NCBI RefSeq assembly: GCF_022759505.1
Contig: NZ_CP094289.1
Span: 1,860,001-1,924,000 of the forward strand
Reading direction: 5' to 3'
DNA length: 64,000 nt
Source: Georgenia sp. TF02-10
GTDB taxonomy: Bacteria; Actinomycetota; Actinomycetes; Actinomycetales; Actinomycetaceae
Shown: piece by piece, positions 21,033 to 29,195 of the stretch
How the letters are laid out: the number at the start of each line of letters is the position of its first letter
Position numbering within the stretch: the stretch's first letter is position 1
The notes under the pieces: model-generated
What the model saw: the letters and a program-made list of their open reading frames with translations, nothing else
What the model was told of the DNA's origin: nothing
Database searches by the model: none
Program-made: the position numbers and the translations under genes

Positions 21033-22155
21033 CCCACGCCTCGGGGCCGGCACGGCGACGGCGGCCGGCACCGCGTCGGCGGTCGGCGGCACGACGGCGG
21101 CCGGTACCGGGTCGGCGGTCGGTGGCACGGCGACGGCGGCCGGTACCGCCTCGGCCGGCGGCACGACGGCGGCCGGTACCGGGTCGGCGCCCGGCAGCAC
21201 GACGGCGGCCGGCACCGCCTCGGCCGGCGCCCAGCCCCGCCGGGACGCCTTCGAGATCACCCTGGAGAACTTCAGCGGGCCGTTCGACCTGCTGCTCTCG
21301 CTGATCGCCAAGCACCGCCTGGACATCACCGAGGTGGCTCTGGCCGAGGTGACCGACGAGTTCATCGCGCACATCTCCGCCCAGACCGAGTGGGACCTGT
21401 CCCAGGCCAGCGAGTTCCTCGTCATCGCGGCGACCCTGCTGGACCTCAAGGCCGCCCGCCTGCTCCCGCGCGGCACGGTGGAGGACGCCGAGGACCTGGA
21501 GCTGCTCGAGGCGCGCGACCTGCTCTTCGCCCGCCTCCTGCAGTACCGGGCGTTCAAGGAGGTCGCCGCGCACCTGGGGGAGGCGTGGGCGGCGGGCGCC
21601 CGGTCCTACCCGCGCAGCGTGCCGCTCGAGCCGCACCTGGCGGCGCTGCTGCCCGAGCTGGTCATGCGGGTGGGTGCGGAGGAGCTGGCCCGTCTCGCCG
21701 CCCGGGCGCTGGCGCCGCGGCCGGGCCCGCCGGAGGTCGGCACCGCCCACCTGCACAGCCCCGTGGTCCCCGTCCCCGAGCAGGCGGCGATCCTGGTGGG
21801 CCGGCTGCGCCGGGTGCGCGTGGCCACCTTCCGCGCCCTCACCGCCGACGCCGCCAGCACCGCGGTGGTGGTCGCCCGGTTCCTCGCCCTGCTCGAGCTC
21901 TTCCGCGAGGGGGCCGTCGCCTTCGCCCAGGCCGACGCCCTCGGCGAGCTGACGGTCCGCTGGTCCGGCGCGGAGGAGGGCGACGTGGTGGTCCAGGAGG
22001 ACTACGACGACGGTGCCCCGGCGGCCGGCGGGCCGGGCCCGGGAGCCATGGACCAGGCGGACGCTCCAGGTCCCGTCCACGCCGGCGCGGACCCCGAGGA
22101 CGGGCCGGCCCCCGGCCCGGCCGGTGCCCGCCCCCAGGTGGCCGCCGATGCCTGA
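21022..22155 (+). CDS. scpA: Segregation and condensation protein A, with repeat-rich N-terminus
   Basis: Kleisin subunit of the SMC-ScpAB condensin. The core begins at FEITLENFSGPFDLLLSLIAKHRLDITEVALAEVTDEFI (about residue 74) and includes FLVIAATLLDLKAARLLP. Residues 8-70 consist of five copies of an approximately 12-residue unit (GTTAAGTGSAVG-like), which I know from no other ScpA. The C-terminal tail is also low-complexity. The ATG used gives the 11-base overlap with parA; a start inside the repeat cannot be excluded. Confidence 0.9.
   Translation: MPPDPRLGAGTATAAGTASAVGGTTAAGTGSAVGGTATAAGTASAGGTTAAGTGSAPGSTTAAGTASAGAQPRRDAFEITLENFSGPFDLLLSLIAKHRLDITEVALAEVTDEFIAHISAQTEWDLSQASEFLVIAATLLDLKAARLLPRGTVEDAEDLELLEARDLLFARLLQYRAFKEVAAHLGEAWAAGARSYPRSVPLEPHLAALLPELVMRVGAEELARLAARALAPRPGPPEVGTAHLHSPVVPVPEQAAILVGRLRRVRVATFRALTADAASTAVVVARFLALLELFREGAVAFAQADALGELTVRWSGAEEGDVVVQEDYDDGAPAAGGPGPGAMDQADAPGPVHAGADPEDGPAPGPAGARPQVAADA
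21049..21234 (+). repeat. Coding minisatellite, five units of about 36 bp, in scpA
   Basis: Units share the core ACGACGGCGGCCGGYACCG followed by a TCGGC half. Period is 33-36 bases, always a multiple of three, so the frame stays open. Unit differences are mostly third-position changes plus three-base indels. Confidence 0.85.
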
Positions 22156-22747
22156 GCCGCGCTACGAACCGGTGCCGGACGACGTGCTGCCCGAGGCCCA
22201 CCTCGCCGCCCTCGAGGCGGTGCTGATGGTCGTCGACGAGCCGGTGCCGGCCGCCGCGCTGGCCGCCGCGCTCGGGCTGCCCACCGGGCAGGTGGTCGAG
22301 CTCCTCACCGCCCTGGCGGCGGAGTACCGCGGCGCCGGGCCGGGCCGGGCCCGCGGCTTCGAGCTGCGCGAGGTCGCCGGCGGGTGGCGGATCTACTCCG
22401 CCCCCGCGCACGCCGACGTCGTCGGCCGGTTCGTCCTGGAGGGCCAGACCGCCCGCCTCACCCAGGCGTCCCTGGAGACCCTCGCCGTCATCGCCTACCG
22501 CCAGCCGGTCACCCGCGGCCGGGTGGCGGCGATCCGCGGGGTCAACGTCGACGGCGTGGTCCGCACCCTGCTCGCCCGCGGCCTGGTGGAGGAGGCCGGC
22601 CCGGACCCGGACGGCGGGGCCATGCGGTACCGCACCACCTCCTACTTCCTGGAGCGGATGGGCCTGGGGTCCCTGGCGGACCTGCCCCCGCTCGCGCCCT
22701 ACCTGCCCGAGCTGGCCAGCCTGGACGAGATGGACGCCGACCTGTGA
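22148..22747 (+). CDS. scpB: Segregation and condensation protein B
   Basis: Winged-helix dimer that binds ScpA in the condensin complex. The 199 residues include LEAVLMVVDEPVPAAALAAALG, RGFELREVAGGWRIYS and the conserved LTQASLETLAVIAYRQPVTRGRVAAIRGVNVDGVVRTLLARGLVEE. ATG 22148 overlaps scpA by 8 bases; a longer open frame upstream is not conserved. Its stop overlaps the rluB GTG. Confidence 0.94.
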   Translation: MPEPRYEPVPDDVLPEAHLAALEAVLMVVDEPVPAAALAAALGLPTGQVVELLTALAAEYRGAGPGRARGFELREVAGGWRIYSAPAHADVVGRFVLEGQTARLTQASLETLAVIAYRQPVTRGRVAAIRGVNVDGVVRTLLARGLVEEAGPDPDGGAMRYRTTSYFLERMGLGSLADLPPLAPYLPELASLDEMDADL

Positions 22748-23487
22748 GCGACCCGCACGTGCCCGACGGCGTCCGGCTGCAGAAGGTGCTGGCCGCGGCC
22801 GGCGTCGGCTCCCGCCGCGCCTGCGAGGCGCTCATCGCCGCCGGCCGGGTCACCGTGGACGGGCGGACGGTCCGCGAGCTGGGCGTGCGGGTGGACCCGA
22901 CGGTCGCCGTCGTCCACGTGGACGGCCTGCGGGTCCAGCTCGACGACAGCCTGGTCACCCTCGCGCTGCACAAGCCCGTCGGCGTGGTGTCCACGATGGA
23001 GGACGACCGCGGCCGGCCGTCCCTGGCCCAGTACGTCGCCTACCGGCCCGAGCGGCTCTTCCACGTCGGGCGCCTCGACGCCGACACCTCCGGGCTGCTG
23101 CTGCTGACCAACGACGGCGAGCTCGCGCACCGCCTCACCCACCCCTCCTGGGAGGTGACCAAGACCTACCTCGCCACCGTCGAGGGCCGGGTGCCGCGCG
23201 GGCTGGGCCGCCGGCTCCGCGCCGGGGTCGAGCTGGCCGACGGCCCGGTCCGGGTGGACGCCTTCACCGTCAAGGAGGCGACGGCGGCCGGCTCGCTGGT
23301 GGAGGTGGTGCTGCACGAGGGCCGCAACCACATCGTCCGCCGGCTGCTCGCCGAGGTCGGGCACCCGGTCACCCGGCTCAGCCGGACCCGGATCGGCCCG
23401 GTCGTCCTCGGCACGCTCCGGCCGGGCAGCACCCGCGTGGTGGCGGGGCGCGAGCTGGGTGCGCTCATGCAGGCCGTCGGGCTGTAG
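22744..23487 (+). CDS. rluB: 23S rRNA pseudouridine synthase, RluB/RsuA family
   Basis: Modifies uridine in rRNA. The N-terminal S4 domain is VRLQKVLAAAGVGSRRACEALIAAGRVTVDG. The catalytic motif is HVGRLDADTSGLLLLTNDGELAHRLTHP with the nucleophile Asp in GRLDADTSG, and NHIVRRLLAEVGHPVTRLSRTRIG lies near the C-terminus. The protein has 247 residues. The GTG start overlaps the scpB stop. It ends the parA-scpA-scpB-rluB operon. Confidence 0.94.
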   Translation: MSDPHVPDGVRLQKVLAAAGVGSRRACEALIAAGRVTVDGRTVRELGVRVDPTVAVVHVDGLRVQLDDSLVTLALHKPVGVVSTMEDDRGRPSLAQYVAYRPERLFHVGRLDADTSGLLLLTNDGELAHRLTHPSWEVTKTYLATVEGRVPRGLGRRLRAGVELADGPVRVDAFTVKEATAAGSLVEVVLHEGRNHIVRRLLAEVGHPVTRLSRTRIGPVVLGTLRPGSTRVVAGRELGALMQAVGL

Positions 23488-23570
23488 GGGCAGGCAGTCG
23501 GGAGCGGGTCCCAGACGGGCGTCGGCGCCGACAGGCACGGGCGAGCGTCGGTGCCGGCAGGTACCGCCAG

Positions 23571-23710
23571 AGTTCGCTGGTTCATGCCCAGTTCGCCGGT
23601 TCACGCCGAGTTCGCTAGCGCAAACTGTCGAACTCAGCACGCACTGGCGAACTCGAGCAACCGCGGTGCGCCGAGCTCGCCGGTTCATGCCGACCTCGCC
23701 GGTTCGAGCG
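23571..23710. repeat. Degenerate 18-19 bp intergenic repeat cluster
   Basis: On the minus strand the unit is close to AACCGGCGAACTCGGCATG, with copies at 23571-23610 and 23670-23710. Between them is an inverted pair GAGTTCGC (23608) / GCGAACTC (23647) flanking a lower-GC core with AAACTGTC. The 326-base rluB-LLM spacer holds nothing else recognisable. Confidence 0.75.
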
Positions 23711-23813
23711 TCGTCGGCGAGGTGCAGGGAGGCCGAGCGTCGTCGGCGACCGCCGTCGCACCGGCATCGCACCGCCGTCGCCCCGGCGGCCACCGGTGCG
23801 GCAGGCTGGGGCG

Positions 23814-24734
23814 ATGGCCACCCTCTCCGTGCAGGCCCACCCGACCGACGCCGCCGCCTGGCTGGACCTGGCCCGCCGCGTCGAGGCCGCCGGCTTCGAC
23901 GCCCTGACCGTCGCCGACCACCCCGGTGCGGCGCCCACCCCGTTCGTCGCCCTGGCCGCGGCCGGCGCCGTCACCACCACCCTCGGCCTCGGCTCCTACG
24001 TCACCAACGGCGGCGTGCGGGAACCGGTGCACATCGCCGCCGACGTCGCCACGCTCGACGTCGTCTCCGGCGGCCGGGCCCGCCTCGGCCTGGGCGCCGG
24101 GCACACCCCGGCGGAGTGGCGCGCGGTCGGCCGGGAGCGGCCGGACGTGGCCGGCCGGGTGGACCGGTGCATCGCCGTCGTGACCGCGGTGCAGGACCTG
24201 CTCGACGGCGCCGAGGTCACCGTCACCGCCCCGGGCCTGGCCGTCCGCGGCGCCGCCCTGGCCGCGCCCCGGCCGGTGCAGGAGCACATCCCGCTGACCG
24301 TCGGCACGTCCAACACCCGCCTGCTGCGTTTCGCCGGCGCCCGGGCCGACGTCGTCGGGCTGTCCGGGCTGGGCCGCACCCTGCCCGACGGGCACAACCA
24401 CGCCGTCCGGTGGACCCCGGCGCAGGTGGACGCCCAGGTCGAGGCGGTCGCCGCCGGCGCCGCCGGGCGCACCGCCGCGCCGGCGCTGGAGGCGCTCGTC
24501 CAGCAGGTGCTCGTCACCGACGACGCCGGCGCCGCCGTCGCCGAGCTCGCCGAGCAGACCGGGACCGCGGCGGCGGACCTGCTGGCGGTGCCCTACGTCC
24601 TGGTCGGCACGGCCGCGGAGATCGTCGCCGCCGTGCGGGAGCACCGCCGCCGGTGGGGGATCACCCGGTACGTCGTGCGGCAGGACGCCGTCGACACGCT
24701 CGCGCCGCTGCTGCCGCGGCTCGCCGCCGCCTGA
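23814..24734 (+). CDS. LLM-class (luciferase-like) oxidoreductase, probably F420-dependent
   Basis: TIM-barrel monooxygenase/reductase fold. Visible features: AAGFDALTVADHPG, LGLGSYVTNGGVREPVHIAADVATLDVVSGGRARLGLGAGH and IPLTVGTSNTRLL. The protein has 306 residues. The pattern matches the TIGR03621-like F420 group of actinobacteria, but the cofactor (F420 or FMN) and substrate are inferred. ATG 23814 was preferred; GTG 23796 in frame is possible. It faces the saccharopine dehydrogenase-like gene, and both sit in an interruption of the rluB-tyrA order. Confidence 0.78.
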   Translation: MATLSVQAHPTDAAAWLDLARRVEAAGFDALTVADHPGAAPTPFVALAAAGAVTTTLGLGSYVTNGGVREPVHIAADVATLDVVSGGRARLGLGAGHTPAEWRAVGRERPDVAGRVDRCIAVVTAVQDLLDGAEVTVTAPGLAVRGAALAAPRPVQEHIPLTVGTSNTRLLRFAGARADVVGLSGLGRTLPDGHNHAVRWTPAQVDAQVEAVAAGAAGRTAAPALEALVQQVLVTDDAGAAVAELAEQTGTAAADLLAVPYVLVGTAAEIVAAVREHRRRWGITRYVVRQDAVDTLAPLLPRLAAA

Positions 24735-24750
24735 GCACTCGCCGCCCGAG

Positions 24751-24814
24751 CGCTCGCCGACGGCGAGCGGACCCAGGCTCGTCGCGGGGCGGCACCGCCG
24801 ACCGCGGTCGGCGG
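24751..24814. terminator. Two hairpins between convergent genes
   Basis: CGCTCGCC (24751-24758) pairs with GGCGAGCG (24762-24769) around GAC. A second 20-bp perfect palindrome lies at 24795-24814, centred on ACCGCGGT. No U-tract follows either. The position between two gene ends suggests bidirectional termination. Confidence 0.5.
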
Positions 24815-24823
24815 GCCGTCCCG

Positions 24824-26074
24824 TCAGGCGGGGCTCGGCAGCCCCAGCCGGAAGCCGGCGTCGCGGAGCCGGTCGACGAGCGGGGCGCCGACGGCGGTGG
24901 CCGGGGTGAGCACGCCTGCCCGGTCGGGCAGCCGGTCGCCGTCGTGCACCAGCGCCAGCGCGCTCTCGGCCAGCATGGCGGCGGTGGCGCGGAAGGCGGG
25001 GTCGAGGTCAGCGCCGACCTCGACGGTGTACCGCGCGCCGCTCTCGGTCGCGGCGTGCACCTCGAGCCGGAACCGGCCGGGCCGCTGGGTCGCCGCGTCC
25101 GGGCCCGTCGCGGCGGAGTCCAGGAGGCGGTCCAGGACCGCCCGGGTCGGCGGCCAGGCCAGCAGCGCGGGGGCCACGACCGGCCCGGCCGCGGCCGCCA
25201 GCGCCGCCACCGCACCGGCCGGCCCGCGGCCGTGGACCATCAGCTCCCGGTACCGCAGGCCGCGGCCGTAGGCCCAGCCCTGCAGGGCGTTGCTGCGCCG
25301 CACCACCCGCGTGTTGAACGGCGCCATGACGAACGGGGCGACCCAGCCGCCCACGGCCGGGTGCCGGAAGGCCCGCCGCCGGTCCCGGGCGCCGGGTCCC
25401 TCCGGCTCGGCTGGCCGGTCCGGGCTCAGGCCGTACGGGTCCTCGACGACGGCGCGCAGGTCGGGCCGCTCGCGGAGGGTGTCCACCTGGCCGCGCACCG
25501 AGTCGATGGTGCCGGCGCCCAGGCCGCCGGCGAGCGAGCGGACGAGCAGCGTGGCCGCGGTGAGCCCGCCGGCGCCGTCGGCCGCGGCCTGCCGGGCGGC
25601 GAGGAGCACCGCGAGGTCGGAGGGGACGGAGTCGAAGCCGCAGGCGTGGACGATCCGGGCGCCGGTGGCCGCCGCGGTGGTGTGCCAGGCGTCGATGCTC
25701 GCCCGGACGAAGAGCACCTCCCCGGTCAGGTCGACGTAGTGGGTGCCGGCCTCGGCGCAGGCCTGGACGAGGCCGAGGCCCCGGGGGGCGTACGGCCCGG
25801 CGGTCGTCGCCACCACCCGGGCGGAGCGGGCGAGCGCGGCCAGGGAGCCGGCGTCGGTGAGGTCGGCGTGCGCCAGCGACCACCCCGCCGCCGCCGGGGG
25901 GAGGGCGGCGCGCACCGCTGCCAGCCGGTCCGCGGACCGGCCGGCCAGGACCACCCGGGTGCCGGGCGGGGCGTGCTCGGCGAGGTACTGCGCCACCAGC
26001 CGGCCGACGGCCCCGGTGGCGCCGAGGAGGGCGACGTCCGCGTCGCGGGGCTCATCCGTGCGGTGCTCGGCCAT
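24824..26074 (-). CDS. Saccharopine dehydrogenase-like NAD(P)-binding oxidoreductase
   Basis: Membrane-associated homologues include the mycobacterial trans-acting enoyl reductase. The Rossmann motif ADVALLGATGAVGRLVAQYL starts near residue 12; HYVDLTGEVLFVR, ARIVHACGFDSVPSDL and a C-terminal domain with several Ala-rich hydrophobic segments follow. About 416 residues from the ATG chosen (MAEHRTDEP); the frame continues 20 residues upstream to GTG 26134. The natural substrate is unknown. Confidence 0.75.
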   Translation of the reverse strand: MAEHRTDEPRDADVALLGATGAVGRLVAQYLAEHAPPGTRVVLAGRSADRLAAVRAALPPAAAGWSLAHADLTDAGSLAALARSARVVATTAGPYAPRGLGLVQACAEAGTHYVDLTGEVLFVRASIDAWHTTAAATGARIVHACGFDSVPSDLAVLLAARQAAADGAGGLTAATLLVRSLAGGLGAGTIDSVRGQVDTLRERPDLRAVVEDPYGLSPDRPAEPEGPGARDRRRAFRHPAVGGWVAPFVMAPFNTRVVRRSNALQGWAYGRGLRYRELMVHGRGPAGAVAALAAAAGPVVAPALLAWPPTRAVLDRLLDSAATGPDAATQRPGRFRLEVHAATESGARYTVEVGADLDPAFRATAAMLAESALALVHDGDRLPDRAGVLTPATAVGAPLVDRLRDAGFRLGLPSPA

Positions 26075-26248
26075 GCCCGCCAGGGTACGGGCGGACGGGG
26101 CAACGGCGGGCGGGCGGACGGGGTACGGGCGCACGGGGTAGGGGCCGACGGGGGCACGGCGGACGGGGCACGGCGGGCGGGCGTACGGGGGTTACGGCCG
26201 GACGGGGCAGCGGACGGGGCACGGGGGGCGGGGCGGTACCCTCGCCGG
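26075..26248. repeat. G-rich degenerate tandem repeats before tyrA
   Basis: Repeated short units of the form (GGACGGGGYACGGGC) fill 26090-26235. They vary in length between about 12 and 17 bases. The tyrA GTG at 26249 follows directly, with no clear Shine-Dalgarno. Confidence 0.65.
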
Positions 26249-27379
26249 GTGCCCGACCACCCCCTCGCGCCCGGTCCCGTCACGACCCGGGGACCGGTCC
26301 GGATCGTCGGGTCCGGGCTCCTCGGGGCCAGCCTCGGCCTGGCGCTGCGCGCCGCCGGGGTCCCGGTCCAGCTCGCCGACGCCTCGCCCACCGCCCTGGC
26401 CCTGGCCCGGGACGTCGGCGCCGGCACGCCCGCGGCCGACGGCGACCCCGAGCCCGCCCTCGTCGTCGTCGCCACCCCGCCGGACGTGACCGCCGACGCC
26501 GTGCTCGCCGCGCTGGCGGCCCACCCGGGCGCCGTCGTCACCGACGTGGCGAGCGTGAAGTCCGTCATCGCCGCCGAGGTCGAGGCCGGCGCCGGCGCGG
26601 GTGGCGACCGGTACGTGGGCTCGCACCCGATGGCCGGGCGGGAGCGCTCCGGCGCGGCCGCCGCCGACGCCGACCTCTTCGCCGGCCGGCCCTGGGTGGT
26701 CGTCCCCGGCCCGCGCAGCCGGCCGGACGCCGTCCTGGCCGTGCGGTCCCTGGCGGCCGACGTCGGCGCCAGCCCGGTCACCCTGGGCGCGGCCGAGCAC
26801 GACGACGCCGTCGCCCTCGTCTCTCACGTCCCCCAGCTGGCCGCGTCCCTGGTCGCCGCCCGGCTGAACGGCGCCCCGGAGGCCGCGCTGAGCCTGGCCG
26901 GGCAGGGGCTGCGGGACGTCACCCGGGTCGCCGCCTCCGACCCGCTGCTGTGGGCGACCATCCTCGCCGGCAACGCCGGCCCGGTCGCGGCCGTCCTGCA
27001 CGCCCTGCAGGCGGACCTGGCAGAGCTCCTCGCCGCGCTGGACCGGATCGCCGTCGACGGCCCCCTGGCGGCCGGGTCCACCGGCCCGCTCGCCCGGTTG
27101 ATCGGCGCGGGCAACACCGGCGTCGCACGGATCCCTGGCAAGCACGGCGGCGCCCCGCGGCGCTACGGCGAGGTCAGCGTCCTCGTCCCCGACGCCCCCG
27201 GCGAGCTCGGCCGGCTCTTCACCGAGGTGGGGGAGGCCGGGGTCAACATCGAGGACCTCCGGCTCGAGCACTCGGCCGGGCAGCGGGTCGGCGTGGCCAC
27301 CCTCGCCGTGCTGCCGGCCGTCGTCGAGCCGCTGGAGGCCGAGCTGGACCGGCGCGGCTGGCGGGTGGTGGCCCGATGA
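26249..27379 (+). CDS. tyrA: Prephenate dehydrogenase with C-terminal ACT domain
   Basis: Tyrosine biosynthesis: oxidative decarboxylation of prephenate. The NAD-binding motif is VRIVGSGLLGASLGLALRAAG. YVGSHPMAGRERSG carries the catalytic His, and the helical dimer domain includes LVSHVPQLAASLV and LWATILAGN. A C-terminal ACT regulatory domain begins at EVSVLVPDAPGELGRLFTEVGEAGVNIEDLRLEHS, so tyrosine feedback is likely. The protein has 376 residues. Its stop overlaps cmk. Confidence 0.93.
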   Translation: MPDHPLAPGPVTTRGPVRIVGSGLLGASLGLALRAAGVPVQLADASPTALALARDVGAGTPAADGDPEPALVVVATPPDVTADAVLAALAAHPGAVVTDVASVKSVIAAEVEAGAGAGGDRYVGSHPMAGRERSGAAAADADLFAGRPWVVVPGPRSRPDAVLAVRSLAADVGASPVTLGAAEHDDAVALVSHVPQLAASLVAARLNGAPEAALSLAGQGLRDVTRVAASDPLLWATILAGNAGPVAAVLHALQADLAELLAALDRIAVDGPLAAGSTGPLARLIGAGNTGVARIPGKHGGAPRRYGEVSVLVPDAPGELGRLFTEVGEAGVNIEDLRLEHSAGQRVGVATLAVLPAVVEPLEAELDRRGWRVVAR

Positions 27380-28254
27380 GCGCACCTCGCGAGCAGACCG
27401 GCGGGCCGACGGCGGGCGGGCCGCAGGGGTCCGGGCCGCACGCCCCGGCGGGCGGGCCGCAGGGGCCGACGGCGGCCGGATCACAGGTGCCCGCGGCCGG
27501 CGCGCCGCACGTGCCGACGGCGGGCGGGGGCCGGCGCGGGAAGCGCGGCCTCGTGGTCGCCATCGACGGGCCCTCCGGGTCGGGAAAGTCCACCGTCTCC
27601 CGGCGGCTGGCCAGCGAGCTCGCCCTGGCCTACCTCGACACCGGCGCCACGTACCGGGCCGCCACCTGGTGGTGCCAGCGCCGCGGGGTCGACCTCGACG
27701 ACGTCCCCGCCGTCGCCGCCGCCGTCCGGGCCCTGCCGCTGACCATGGTCACCGACCCCGCCGACCCCCGGGTGATCTGCGACGGCGTCGACGTCACCAC
27801 AGCCATCCGCACCGCCGAGCTCTCCGCGGTGGTGTCCAAGGTCGCCACCAACCTCGAGGTGCGCGCCGAGCTGCGCCGGCGCCAGCGCGCGATCATCGAG
27901 GCCGAGGCCACCGACCCGGGCGCCACCGCCGGCGGGCGCGGGGTGGTCGCCGAGGGCCGGGACATCACCACCGTCGTGGCGCCCGACGCCGACGTGCGGA
28001 TCCTGCTGGTCGCCGACGAGGACGCCCGCCTCGCCCGGCGGGCCCGCGAGCTGCACGGCGCCGCCGACGCCGCCAGCATCGCCGTCACCCGGGACGTCGT
28101 GGTGCGCCGGGACGCCGACGACGCCACGGTCTCGGCCTTCTTCACCGCGGCCGACGGGGTGGTCACCATCGACTCCTCCGGGCTCGGCCGCGAGGAGACG
28201 TTCGCCGCCGTGCTCGCCGCCGTCCGGGCGGCCACCGAGGAGGCGGGCCGGTGA
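27376..28254 (+). CDS. cmk: Cytidylate kinase
   Basis: Phosphorylates CMP and dCMP. The P-loop [15 protein letters not shown] starts near residue 58; [15 protein letters not shown] and [18 protein letters not shown] follow. A repeat-like Gly/Pro/Ala leader of about 50 residues (GGPQGP-type units) precedes the kinase core and is atypical. ATG 27376 gives the ATGA overlap with tyrA, supporting this start. The protein has 292 residues. Confidence 0.93.
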   Translation: MSAPREQTGGPTAGGPQGSGPHAPAGGPQGPTAAGSQVPAAGAPHVPTAGGGRRGKRGLVVAIDGPSGSGKSTVSRRLASELALAYLDTGATYRAATWWCQRRGVDLDDVPAVAAAVRALPLTMVTDPADPRVICDGVDVTTAIRTAELSAVVSKVATNLEVRAELRRRQRAIIEAEATDPGATAGGRGVVAEGRDITTVVAPDADVRILLVADEDARLARRARELHGAADAASIAVTRDVVVRRDADDATVSAFFTAADGVVTIDSSGLGREETFAAVLAAVRAATEEAGR

Positions 28255-29195
28255 GCGCGCGCGACGGCGGGCCCGGGGCCCGGCAGCCCGCGCGCCAGGG
28301 CAGCACCGCCACCCGCGGCCAGCGGGTGCGCCCGGAGGACATCTACCGGTGGGGACCGGTCTGGGCCCGGCAGGTGGGCCGGTTCCTCGACCACGTGTGG
28401 TGGAACACCACTGTCCACGGCGCCGAGAAGGTCCCGGCGACCGGGCCGGTCATCATCGCGTCCAACCACGTCGGGATCGTGGACGGGCCGGTGGTCTTCG
28501 GGGCGCTGCCGAGAGGTTCTCACTTCCTCACCAAGCAGGAGTTCTTCGACTCCCGGATCGGTTTCCTGATGACCTGGGCCGGGCAGATCCCGGTGGACCG
28601 GTCCTCCGGCCGCGCCGCCCTGGCCGTGGGCAAGGCGCTGCTCGCCGAGGGCCGCGTGGTGGGCATCTTCCCCGAGGGCACCCGTGGCCGCGGCGACGTC
28701 TCCTCGGTCCGCGCCGGGGTGGCGTGGCTCGCGGTCAACTCCGGCGCCCCGGTGGTGCCGGCCGCGTGCCTGGGCACCCGGCTGCCGGGGGACAGCCGCG
28801 GGAAGGTGCCCCGCCCGCGGTCGCGGCTGCACGTCGTCTTCGGCGACCCGATCGCCCTCGACCTCGCGCCGGGCACCAGCCGCCGCGACCGCATGGCCCA
28901 GGCGATGGCCCGGATCGGCGCCGGGCTGGCCGCCCACGTGGACCACGCCACCGCCCTGACCGGCGTGCCCCTGCCCGACTCGGCCGAGGACCCGGGCCGG
29001 CCGGACGACCCGGGCCGCGGGACGCCGTCGGCCGGCGACGACTCCCCGGCGAGCGGGCCGGACGGGCCGACGCCGCCCGGCTCGGACGGAGCGGTCCCGC
29101 CCGGGCCGCACGGGCCTACGGTGCCCGGCGCGGACGGGCGCCCGGCGAGCGGGCCGGCCGGCCCCAGCCCGGACACGGGAGAATGGCGCCCATGA
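28251..29195 (+). CDS. plsC: 1-acyl-sn-glycerol-3-phosphate acyltransferase family protein
   Basis: Acylates lysophosphatidic acid in phospholipid synthesis at the membrane. The catalytic HX4D motif is [10 protein letters not shown], and the substrate motif is [21 protein letters not shown] and VVPAACLGT match blocks III and IV. After residue 245 an approximately 70-residue Pro/Gly/Asp-rich tail follows, absent from most homologues. The GTG overlaps the cmk stop, and the stop overlaps der. The place between cmk and der is common in actinobacteria. Confidence 0.88.
   Translation: MSARDGGPGARQPARQGSTATRGQRVRPEDIYRWGPVWARQVGRFLDHVWWNTTVHGAEKVPATGPVIIASNHVGIVDGPVVFGALPRGSHFLTKQEFFDSRIGFLMTWAGQIPVDRSSGRAALAVGKALLAEGRVVGIFPEGTRGRGDVSSVRAGVAWLAVNSGAPVVPAACLGTRLPGDSRGKVPRPRSRLHVVFGDPIALDLAPGTSRRDRMAQAMARIGAGLAAHVDHATALTGVPLPDSAEDPGRPDDPGRGTPSAGDDSPASGPDGPTPPGSDGAVPPGPHGPTVPGADGRPASGPAGPSPDTGEWRP

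Noticed and set aside
23571-23710. CRISPR or direct-repeat phage attachment array
   Set aside because: Units are abutting and degenerate with no spacer pattern; no integrase nearby.
23459-26248. Very long open frame on the plus strand leading into tyrA
   Set aside because: It runs antisense through the saccharopine dehydrogenase-like gene and out of frame through the LLM gene; such frames are expected at this GC content. TyrA similarity begins only at the GTG at 26249.
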